In this document: piece by piece, positions 22,775 to 29,394 of the stretch
Position numbering within the stretch: the first letter of the stretch is position 1
How the letters are laid out: each line of letters opens with the position of its first letter
Virus record (IMG/VR): IMGVR_UViG_3300031660_000022
Span: 1-33,665 of that record
Source of the DNA: a virus
Length of the DNA: 33,665 nucleotides
Direction: 5' to 3' (one strand)
Program-made: the position numbers and the translations under genes
Notes under the pieces: model-generated
The model's input: only the letters and a program-made list of their open reading frames with translations
What the model was told of the DNA's origin: nothing
The model's database searches: none

Positions 22775-22850
22775 TTTTGGTTTACCTTATGTAGTTATAT
22801 TATGTTTTGCTTATTTAGCTTCTTTTCTTCTTTTCTTCGTTGTTGGGATT

Positions 22851-22878
22851 ATTATAACAGGTCTAACCATAGAGTCAA
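22851..22878 (-). promoter_or_regulatory. Strong host sigma70-type early promoter
   Basis: On the minus strand: TTGACT (22878-22873), a 16-nt spacer, a TG extension, then a perfect TATAAT (22856-22851). Transcription would start near 22844 and give a leader of about 70 nt before the first early gene. This corresponds to the A1-A3 early promoters of T7, used by host RNA polymerase. Confidence 0.75.
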
Positions 22879-23038
22879 GCATTAATTACACTAATTGTTG
22901 AAAATAATTGAAAATAAATTAAAACCCTGTTAAATCAATGAGTTATAAGCCCAATTAGATTGAAAAATATATAGAATAAGCCAATAAGCCCATATATTGG
23001 ATTGTAGAGCCTTTAGCAGTAAAGCCTTGCAATGATAT

Positions 23039-23051
23039 TCACAGGCTGTAA
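23039..23051. promoter_or_regulatory. Early palindrome copy 6 (one mismatch)
   Basis: TCACAGGCTGTAA, matching the other five at 12 of 13 positions. It lies about 265 bp before the first early gene, about 35-45 bp downstream of the expected start of the promoter at 23092-23120. Confidence 0.5.
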
Positions 23052-23071
23052 AAGCAGGAATACTACAAATT

Positions 23072-23087
23072 GTTGCATAAGTGCAAC
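23072..23087. promoter_or_regulatory. Perfect dyad GTTGCA-N4-TGCAAC (operator candidate)
   Basis: A perfect 6-bp inverted repeat with a 4-bp spacer. It overlaps the start point predicted for the promoter at 23092-23120, the classic position for a repressor site. As RNA it would be a small hairpin at the very 5' end of the transcript. Confidence 0.45.
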
Positions 23088-23091
23088 GCTG

Positions 23092-23120
23092 TTCTTAGCA
23101 CAGTTTAATGATATTGTCAA
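23092..23120 (-). promoter_or_regulatory. Possible second host-type early promoter
   Basis: Minus strand: perfect TTGACA (23120-23115), 17-nt spacer, then TGC-TAAGAA (extended -10; hexamer at 23097-23092). The -10 hexamer is only a partial match, but the -35, spacing and TG extension fit. It points at the early genes. Confidence 0.4.
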
Positions 23121-23172
23121 GTTTATTTAAATATAAATATAATCAAGGTGAAAAATATATCTCACAAATAAA

Positions 23173-23216
23173 GGTGTATAACTATGTGGATAACTTGTGC
23201 ATAACTTTGTGGATAA
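23173..23216 (-). other. Cluster of DnaA boxes (putative replication origin)
   Basis: On the minus strand there are two perfect TTATCCACA boxes (23216-23208 and 23193-23185) with TTATGCACA between them (23204-23196), start-to-start spacing 11-12 bp, and a fourth box with one mismatch (TTATACACC, 23181-23173). Chance occurrence of three matches at helical spacing is very unlikely. An AT-rich stretch lies on one side and iteron-like repeats on the other, as in plasmid-type origins. Host DnaA binding is inferred. Confidence 0.7.
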
Positions 23217-23229
23217 CTATTGCCCTATA

Positions 23230-23311
23230 ATAACCAACTGTATTGGTCAACTACTAGCCCATAATAATAACCAACTGTATTGGTCAACTATATAACCAAC
23301 TGTTTTGGTGA
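23230..23311. repeat. Three iteron-like direct repeats (ATAACCAACTGTATTGG type)
   Basis: Copies at 23230-23253 and 23267-23290 match over 24 bp (core ATAACCAACTGTATTGGTCA); the third at 23292-23311 has a single change in its first 17-18 bp. Starts are 37 and 25 bp apart. Each contains CCAA-N5-TTGG, a small dyad. They start 14 bp from the last DnaA box. Repeated sites beside DnaA boxes look like iterons for a replication initiator, but no Rep protein is recognised in the window. Confidence 0.65.
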
Positions 23312-23477
23312 GGTATTCAAGACCCCTATGGGACAATGTGGCGTGTTTGTTTGTTTCCTACCCCCACGCATTTCTCTAATATTTTTAGAAAACATATGGT
23401 AGGTTATTGCTAAACATTGTGGTTGAATCCTGTCACCGAATGCTGTACCTTGTTTAACCTTAACAATAACCTTAAGT

Positions 23478-23650
23478 GATACTACTAGTTCTCCTGGAGA
23501 CTGAGGGGAGAAGAAGCAATAGTATCAAGTAAGGATACTGAGTATGTGTTAACCTGTGTAAGTTACCGATTAAAAACATACTTGTATTCAAACTAGTTAT
23601 TAACATAGGGGAGGAGAAGTAGTAGTCAGTACTTAAACTATTACTACTTC
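23478..23650. other. Two hairpin-forming inverted repeats
   Basis: First: GATACTA (23478-23484) with TAGTATC (23520-23526), and inside it TTCTCC (23489-23494) with GGAGAA (23507-23512). Second: GAAGTAGTA (23616-23624) with TACTACTTC (23642-23650), a 9-bp stem and 17-nt loop. They could be terminators, processing sites or packaging/end structures. No T-run identifies a standard terminator. Confidence 0.45.
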
Positions 23651-23721
23651 TAATACATATTAATAACTTATGTATATAACAATAACTATTACTATATCAG
23701 GGAGCTATTGTTTCTATACAT

Positions 23722-23809
23722 CGAGTAGGGGCTTAGAACATACTTACCTTCAATCAATGGTCATTTACTATATCGATACAGTCAACAGACTACAAGTAAG
23801 CCCCACTCG
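23722..23809. other. Long stem-loop with 13-bp stem (structured RNA or end-processing site)
   Basis: CGAGT-A-GGGGCTTA (23722-23735) pairs with TAAGCCCCACTCG (23797-23809): 13 bp with one bulged A around a 61-nt loop. The inner 8 bp resemble a tRNA acceptor stem, but no T-arm or anticodon arm is visible on either strand. A partial copy of the right arm occurs at 23879-23892, and TATCGATA palindromes at 23771-23778 and 23834-23843 lie in and beside it. Confidence 0.45.
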
Positions 23810-23944
23810 TATTAAAAACCAAGTAGTCCTCGTGTATCGATACGGTGTTCCCCATCTAAGGTGTATAGCGTATGCGCGTTAAGCCCCCACTACATCAGTA
23901 CAGCTGATTGATTTCCAGTGACATCGTATCGGGGATAATGATAT

Positions 23945-23973
23945 TATTCATTATATAAGTAGGGGTTTATAAT
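23945..23973 (-). promoter_or_regulatory. Phage RNA polymerase promoter after terL (phiOR-like, copy C)
   Basis: A 29-bp sequence identical to the repeat at 4560-4588, lying 21 bp past the terL stop codon and pointing into the noncoding region. T7 has phiOR in exactly this place, where it acts in replication and packaging-linked transcription. The same role is inferred here. Confidence 0.7.
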
Positions 23974-23993
23974 AGTCCTTAAGAATCAATGAC

Positions 23994-25700
23994 TTATAGC
24001 AGAGAATAACTGTCGAGGTAGTTAGTTCCTCTAGCCCTACCACCTGCTCCTACTCCGTGCATAAACCTTTCTAAATCAGCATCAAGCTGTTCTTCTTTGT
24101 ACCTAGCAAGGGCATCCTCACTGCTCACACCTACTGACTCAACAATGAATCCTAAGGCAATAGCTAGTGCGTCCAGACGGTCATCGTGACCTAGGCTACC
24201 CCTATCCTTAGATATGTGTGTTAGTTGGTGTATGAGAGAATATGGAAGCCTGGTGTAGTCTGCTACAGCTTCTTTCACATCCTTTCTAACAAGGGAAGCA
24301 TCAATAACTAGCTTATGACTATTCAATAGGGGTTCAAGTACATCAACAATACGCATTTCCTTCTGCTTATGGTTACGAACCTCTTCAATAGAACAAGGAT
24401 AGATTGACCGTAACACTGGTTTAAGTAGCTCAGAGAACATACCATCACCAAAGTTACTCTCGACAACCATTAACTTACAGCTATGTTGCTTAGCAATGGT
24501 AGCCATACGTGTTAGGTTCTCAGGAGTATAACCACCTTGTAAGCCACCTACCTCGCTTATATATATTTTTCCGTGGAGTTGCTTAATGACAGCATAACCT
24601 GTTTCATCCTTACCTCTACCAGAAGGGTCAATAGACATAATGGCATACTCATAAGGAACATACTCACTGTCTACGTGTCCTGCTCTGTAGAACTGGTCTC
24701 CTGTGAAGCCTATGTTAGGGATATCATCCATATATGATGAACGAGAACTAGAGTAGCTGATAGATATAGGACCTTTGTTATCATCTAAGTCGTGAACAAT
24801 GAAGTCAGCTGTCTTAAGTGGATACTTGTCAGCATCACTAAGAGTAGTATCTAGTTGATACTGCAGCCTAAACCAACTCCTACCAATAGAAGCTTCTCTC
24901 TCTACTAGGTCTTGGTGTGTAAACCTTGAGTCAGTACAGTCTCCTGCTTCTACATCACCCTTCTCGATAGGAGTAGTAATGTAGGAAGCTAGTGTACCTT
25001 GATATACTTCTATATCTTCAGGGTAGCGAGCAGGATATACTACAGTTCTAAAGCCTTTATCTCTCATCTTGTTATAAATAGACTCACCTGATTGAGGTGT
25101 TCCTAACATAATAATCTGAGCCTTGTCAGTAGTCTGTAGAATAGCATCATACTCAGCCACAGTAGCAAGTAGTTTAGCTCTCATCTGTTCAGTAGCAGAG
25201 TTCTGCATACCTTCTACGTCATCAGAAATCAATATTGAAGCTCTGTTACCTTGTAACTGGGATGTGATACCTAGTGACTTAACACTTGGTTGTACTGTTA
25301 CCTCACACCCTGTGACATCGAATGACTTCACAGAGTTTCTCATATCAGCACTAGGCTGTAAGTGTTCTAATATAGGAAGGTCGTAAATCAACCTCCTAAT
25401 GAACTGTGCAATAGCGTCTGAGTGAGCACCTGACTGAGATACAATAAGTACCTTCTCGTTAGGATTTCTCAGCAAACGCCAAGTAACATAAGCACCACAG
25501 ATGTAAGTCTTACCTACACCACGGAACGCCTCCAGAAGGAAACGCTTATCACCAGTCATTAACTGTGATGCTATATCTGTTTGAATGGGGGTGGGACAAG
25601 GTAGGTTAATACCCTCCCACACGTAATTAAGATAGGTTCTGAAGTCATTAACTAATGCTTTCAGTTCTTCTCTTGTTAGTTGTTTGTCATATATTGACAT
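23994..25700 (-). CDS. terL: Terminase large subunit (DNA maturase B, T7 gp19-like)
   Basis: A 568-aa packaging motor (T7 gp19 is 586). The ATPase has Walker A FRGVGKT at 59-65 and Walker B ILISDDVE at 156-163, followed by a LGTPQSGE coupling motif. The nuclease half has MSIDPSGRGKDETGYAVI near residue 350, VESNFGDGMF, and a SLGHDDRLDALAIAL segment near the end, supplying the acidic metal residues. It cuts concatemers and drives DNA into the head through the portal. It is the last late gene before the noncoding region. An AGGAG precedes the ATG. Confidence 0.96.
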   Translation of the reverse strand: MSIYDKQLTREELKALVNDFRTYLNYVWEGINLPCPTPIQTDIASQLMTGDKRFLLEAFRGVGKTYICGAYVTWRLLRNPNEKVLIVSQSGAHSDAIAQFIRRLIYDLPILEHLQPSADMRNSVKSFDVTGCEVTVQPSVKSLGITSQLQGNRASILISDDVEGMQNSATEQMRAKLLATVAEYDAILQTTDKAQIIMLGTPQSGESIYNKMRDKGFRTVVYPARYPEDIEVYQGTLASYITTPIEKGDVEAGDCTDSRFTHQDLVEREASIGRSWFRLQYQLDTTLSDADKYPLKTADFIVHDLDDNKGPISISYSSSRSSYMDDIPNIGFTGDQFYRAGHVDSEYVPYEYAIMSIDPSGRGKDETGYAVIKQLHGKIYISEVGGLQGGYTPENLTRMATIAKQHSCKLMVVESNFGDGMFSELLKPVLRSIYPCSIEEVRNHKQKEMRIVDVLEPLLNSHKLVIDASLVRKDVKEAVADYTRLPYSLIHQLTHISKDRGSLGHDDRLDALAIALGFIVESVGVSSEDALARYKEEQLDADLERFMHGVGAGGRARGTNYLDSYSLL

Positions 25701-25718
25701 ACTCAGTCTCCTTTAAAC

Positions 25719-25958
25719 TTAATTGAATTGAATGATATCGTCCAGTAACTCCTCAGCGGAATTATCCTTCATCTCTTCTACCAAACTCATCATTGGCTTA
25801 CTCTCTACTACGTCAGCTGTAATCTCATTCTGTTTAAGGAAGTTGTTTATAGCGGTAAGCTCAGCAGGAGATATTTCCCCCGACTGAAGCTTGTTGACAT
25901 AGTGAGAAGCAAGCAAATCGTGAATACTATTAAGTGTTTCTATATTTGCTTTACTCAT
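25719..25958 (-). CDS. terS: Terminase small subunit (DNA maturase A, T7 gp18-like)
   Basis: A 79-aa protein (T7 gp18 is 89) with the typical layout: an N-terminal helical part (LNSIHDLLASHYVNKLQSG), then ELTAINNFLKQNEITADV (about 33-50), the hallmark of T7-type small terminases, and an acidic C-terminus. It recognises concatemer DNA for TerL, whose gene begins 18 nt downstream. AAGGAG lies ahead of the start. Confidence 0.85.
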   Translation of the reverse strand: MSKANIETLNSIHDLLASHYVNKLQSGEISPAELTAINNFLKQNEITADVVESKPMMSLVEEMKDNSAEELLDDIIQFN

Positions 25959-25970
25959 TGTTACTCCTTG

Positions 25971-28900
25971 TTATTTACCTGCAAGTGATTCGTTAAGAGC
26001 TTTAAACATATCAGCAATAAAAGGAGTAGTAGTAATAGGTAGCCCACTGTTTTGCATTAGTGTTCTTCCATATACTGTCTTATATGCTGCGCTGTTACCG
26101 TCTGTAGGGTCTAAATCCATAGCTTGTAGTGTTTTTACTAGGTCGTTGATTCTACTAACAGTAGGACCACCGAAGGTTTGTGCAATATGACTGGCTCTGT
26201 AATCGCTACCAAGAGCCTCACCAGTGAATAAACTAGACATTGAGTTCATAAACAAGCTCATAGGAGCAAGTATAGAGTTAGTGTTCAGCATCTTAACTGT
26301 TAAGTTCTTAAAGCCTTCAGTGGAATCAAGGTTAAACTTCCTATCACCTTCATCCATAAGCCCAGTACCAATCTTAATCTCTTCACCAGCAACAACCATA
26401 ATACCTGTGAACACAGCAGAAGTCATAACACCTACTGCCATAGCCGCATTCTTCTCACTCCAACCACGCATAAGTAAAGACTCATAAGCGTGTAAAGGAT
26501 AGGACATAAACTGTGTCATCAAATGCAGTGCCCAGTTATCAGGGTTACTCCACCAAGAAGGTAGATGTTCCTTACCGCCCATTAGGATGTTTAAGTCACT
26601 GGCATTAGATAAACCCCTGTCAATCATTGCTCTGTTCTCATCACCTAGCTTAGTAAGGTCGTAATCTAACATATCTCCCTTACCTCTAGCACCGCCTTGC
26701 CAAGTAAATACTTCATCAGCTTTAGCTTGAATCTCTCTTAGCTTCTTAACATCAAACTGAAGACGTGTTAACTTAACAAGGTCAGCGTTCATCTTACCTG
26801 TGGCCTCAAAGTCATCCAAAGCCCTAATTAATCTAGGGTTATAGAATAGGTCATCAAGGAAGGACATACCAATAGCACCTCTAGCAGCAGTAGTAACTGT
26901 CGATAGGGGTAGAGTATTAGACACAAACTCAGTAGCCTTAGCTAGAAACTCATTAACTGGACTAGTCTTAGAATAACCCTCATCAATATCATTAGCATTA
27001 CGTGCTACCATACTGTGGTTAGTCTTATCAAAGCCGTGTGTAGCTAGTTGTAGTTTAGCACTAGCGGCATTAGCAGGCTCTTCTTCCCTATATATTTTCT
27101 TAAAGTCCTTCATAGTGGTTTTAATAGCCCTCATACCTACTTTAAAACCACCCATAACGATAGGTAATGCCATTTCGCCCATAGCAGCAGTAGCAGCAAA
27201 GCCACCACCAATAGTAGCGAAGTTTAAGTCCATAACACCCTTCTTCATCATCTGGCCCCAAGCAGGCAAGTCAGACTTCATCTGTGTTCCCCACAGCAAC
27301 CTGACATTACGTTCAAAGTATTCAGCCATCTTAGCCGCTTCCTTAGCACTTCCTGTTTCCTCAAGCACCCTATCCTTTAGTTGCTTAGTCATAGAGGTTA
27401 GTTCTTCTTCTGTGTGGAAGCCTAGTGACTTCTTAGTACCAATACGACCAGACATTCTGTAGGCCATCTTAGATAAGATATCGTTTGCATTCCTGTTAAC
27501 CAAGCCAAGTACATCGGCCTCGTCTAAGTCAATCGAACGTCTCTTAAGGGAGTTAGTAGAACCTGTCCATCCTTCACCAGTAACATTATCGTATAAACGA
27601 CCTGCTACCTTATCAGCTTCAGCTTCACTTAGGTCAAATGATTTACGTTGCGCTCTTAGTGCTTTAAGTTCAGCACGTATAGCATCTCTTGACTTACGTT
27701 CAGCAGTGCCTGCCTTTGTTTTCTTAGGTAGTTTGTCTCTTATTTTAATCTTAGCAGCAATCTTACGGTCAATATCAAGGAGAGCTTTAACACCTTCTCT
27801 TGCTTTGAAGTCACGCATAGCCTTACTTACTTGTTTAACAACAGCACTTCTACCAGCTAGTTCAAAGGCTCTCTGATTCCACTCACGGTGTAGGTAGTTC
27901 TCTTTAACAGGTAAGCCGACCTCTTTCATTTGTTTACCTGTTTGACTCATAGCCTTATCGAAAGCATCAACTGCTTTACCTAACTCACCATCAATGACAT
28001 CACCTTGTCTCTTTCGAGCAGAGGCATCATAAACCATCTCATTAAACTTCGCCTCATCCACATCCTTATAGAAGTTACGGTTAACCTGCTTAATAATGCC
28101 TTGTTCTTTATTGATGGCTGATTGAACAGTACGCATAACGTGCTGTGCAGTGTCGCCCATATAGGTAGCACCCACCTCTACGCCTGCAACACCACTTACT
28201 TGTAGTCTTGAGGCTATGTTACGTGCTGTATTAGACTCACTAGAGTACATCTTACCTAATAGAGAGTAACTAGCACTCGAGCCTTCAGGTATCTTACCTT
28301 CAAACACAGTCAGCTTACCATCAGCACCCATAACGAGTGCATCTTCAGTAGTGTTTAACGTATGTCCAGGTGGGAAGATAGTTCCTTCCGTTGGAGGTGC
28401 TAATCCATTACTTCTAGTGTCTGCAAGTCTTCTGCCAAACACACCATTAGCAACACCACCAAACAAGGAGGCAAATGCTGTTATGTTAGCCTGTGCTTCT
28501 TGGTTTACTAGTCCTGACCTACTCTGTCTGATGCCTTCATCAATATAACCAGTAGTACCTGATACTACCGCACCAACACCTATCCTAGATAGCCCTGACA
28601 TACCACCTGTCCAAGCCGCTAGTGCTAGTTCTGGAGCATTAACAGGGTTTAGTACGAAAGCAGGGATAGCCGCAGCAAAGTTAAGTAGTCCGTGGTTAGC
28701 ACTTAATACTTCTTGCTGGTCTCTGTCCCACTGTACTCTTGCTTTTAAGTTATCATAAGCAGCCTGTGAGCCCAGCTTACCATCCTCTGCGGCTTGGCTT
28801 AGTGACATAAAGTTTAAACCGTCCTTAGCTCGCTGTTCTATACTAGGAAGCTTCCACGCCATATCGACAGGAAACTCCATCTCGTGTAATACATTACCTT

Positions 28901-29057
28901 CTTCGTCCTGTGCCTGACCGTAGTCAAAGAAGGAGTTCATCTGACCCCACGTTGCCTTCCAAGTACCCAGCTCTGGGAATTTCTCCCCTACAAGAGTTTT
29001 ACGCTCTTGCTCATTAGCTGCTTCATTACCTGTTACGTTACTGATACCTTCAAACAT
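25971..29057 (-). CDS. Internal virion protein (T7 gp16-like) without a visible lytic transglycosylase domain
   Basis: A 1028-aa protein in the place of T7 gp16 (1318 aa), which is ejected into the host and forms the DNA channel across the inner membrane. It contains hydrophobic segments (LNFAAAIPAFVLNPVNAPELALA near 125-150; VMGGFKVGM near 640; AMAVGVMTSAVFTGIMVVAG near 880-900) and long charged helices between. The N-terminal transglycosylase domain of T7 gp16 is not seen, which accounts for much of the missing length. It is flanked by TerS and a small virion-block gene. AAGGAG precedes the start. Confidence 0.82.
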   Translation of the reverse strand: MFEGISNVTGNEAANEQERKTLVGEKFPELGTWKATWGQMNSFFDYGQAQDEEGNVLHEMEFPVDMAWKLPSIEQRAKDGLNFMSLSQAAEDGKLGSQAAYDNLKARVQWDRDQQEVLSANHGLLNFAAAIPAFVLNPVNAPELALAAWTGGMSGLSRIGVGAVVSGTTGYIDEGIRQSRSGLVNQEAQANITAFASLFGGVANGVFGRRLADTRSNGLAPPTEGTIFPPGHTLNTTEDALVMGADGKLTVFEGKIPEGSSASYSLLGKMYSSESNTARNIASRLQVSGVAGVEVGATYMGDTAQHVMRTVQSAINKEQGIIKQVNRNFYKDVDEAKFNEMVYDASARKRQGDVIDGELGKAVDAFDKAMSQTGKQMKEVGLPVKENYLHREWNQRAFELAGRSAVVKQVSKAMRDFKAREGVKALLDIDRKIAAKIKIRDKLPKKTKAGTAERKSRDAIRAELKALRAQRKSFDLSEAEADKVAGRLYDNVTGEGWTGSTNSLKRRSIDLDEADVLGLVNRNANDILSKMAYRMSGRIGTKKSLGFHTEEELTSMTKQLKDRVLEETGSAKEAAKMAEYFERNVRLLWGTQMKSDLPAWGQMMKKGVMDLNFATIGGGFAATAAMGEMALPIVMGGFKVGMRAIKTTMKDFKKIYREEEPANAASAKLQLATHGFDKTNHSMVARNANDIDEGYSKTSPVNEFLAKATEFVSNTLPLSTVTTAARGAIGMSFLDDLFYNPRLIRALDDFEATGKMNADLVKLTRLQFDVKKLREIQAKADEVFTWQGGARGKGDMLDYDLTKLGDENRAMIDRGLSNASDLNILMGGKEHLPSWWSNPDNWALHLMTQFMSYPLHAYESLLMRGWSEKNAAMAVGVMTSAVFTGIMVVAGEEIKIGTGLMDEGDRKFNLDSTEGFKNLTVKMLNTNSILAPMSLFMNSMSSLFTGEALGSDYRASHIAQTFGGPTVSRINDLVKTLQAMDLDPTDGNSAAYKTVYGRTLMQNSGLPITTTPFIADMFKALNESLAGK

Positions 29058-29074
29058 ATTCTCTCCTTAATCGT

Positions 29075-29386
29075 CTAAAACCCATACTTATACTTGAAGC
29101 CAGTGCCTTTAATAATAAACTTATGTCCCTTATTAGGAGCAGCGTCTGCACGCCCCTCACTCAAGAATACACCAGAGTTAATCTCTATAGTATTCCTTTT
29201 GTTCTTAGCTTGACATAATAGTTTAGCTGACCCCTGTAGCCCATCACAAGGCCCTGAAGCCTTGATTGGTTGTGGGTTCTCCTGTGCATCTATAGCTTTA
29301 ACAGCAAGACTTCCTTGTCCTGTATCAAGACCTAAGTCCCGTGAGCCATCAGCCCCAGTGTTTAGTTTATCTGTTTCTGTAGTCAT
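29075..29386 (-). CDS. Small protein between gp15- and gp16-like genes
   Basis: A 103-aa protein with a Gly/Asp/Thr-rich disordered N-terminus, then CDGLQGSAKLLCQAKNKRN (two cysteines, about 46-64), and a basic C-terminus FIIKGTGFKYKYGF. T7 has no gene here, but several marine T7-like phages do. It may be a minor virion component, since it lies inside the internal-core block. No family assigned. GGA lies before the start. Confidence 0.6.
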   Translation of the reverse strand: MTTETDKLNTGADGSRDLGLDTGQGSLAVKAIDAQENPQPIKASGPCDGLQGSAKLLCQAKNKRNTIEINSGVFLSEGRADAAPNKGHKFIIKGTGFKYKYGF

Positions 29387-29394
29387 ATTATTTC

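Larger units (their letters stand above)
22775..23993. other. 1.2-kb noncoding region between terL and the early genes (likely genome-end/origin region)
   Basis: No supported gene lies here. In T7-like genomes the junction after TerL is where the direct terminal repeats fall; in an assembly closed into a circle the two copies collapse into one such gap. Contents, right to left: phage promoter C, a large stem-loop with TATCGATA palindromes, two hairpins, three AACCAACTGT repeats, DnaA boxes, an AT-rich stretch (about 23120-23160), promoter-like sites with a dyad operator, palindrome copy 6 and the early promoter. The exact terminal repeat cannot be seen from one copy. Confidence 0.6.

Noticed and set aside
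23728-23804. Possible tRNA from the GGGGCTTA/TAAGCCCC stem
   Set aside because: No T-loop (TTCGA-type), D-arm or anticodon stem fits on either strand; only the acceptor-like stem is present.
23670-23882. Plus-strand open frame of 70 codons in the noncoding region
   Set aside because: No ribosome binding site, low-complexity start (repeated I-T), runs through the stem-loop and palindromes, and it would be the only plus-strand gene.
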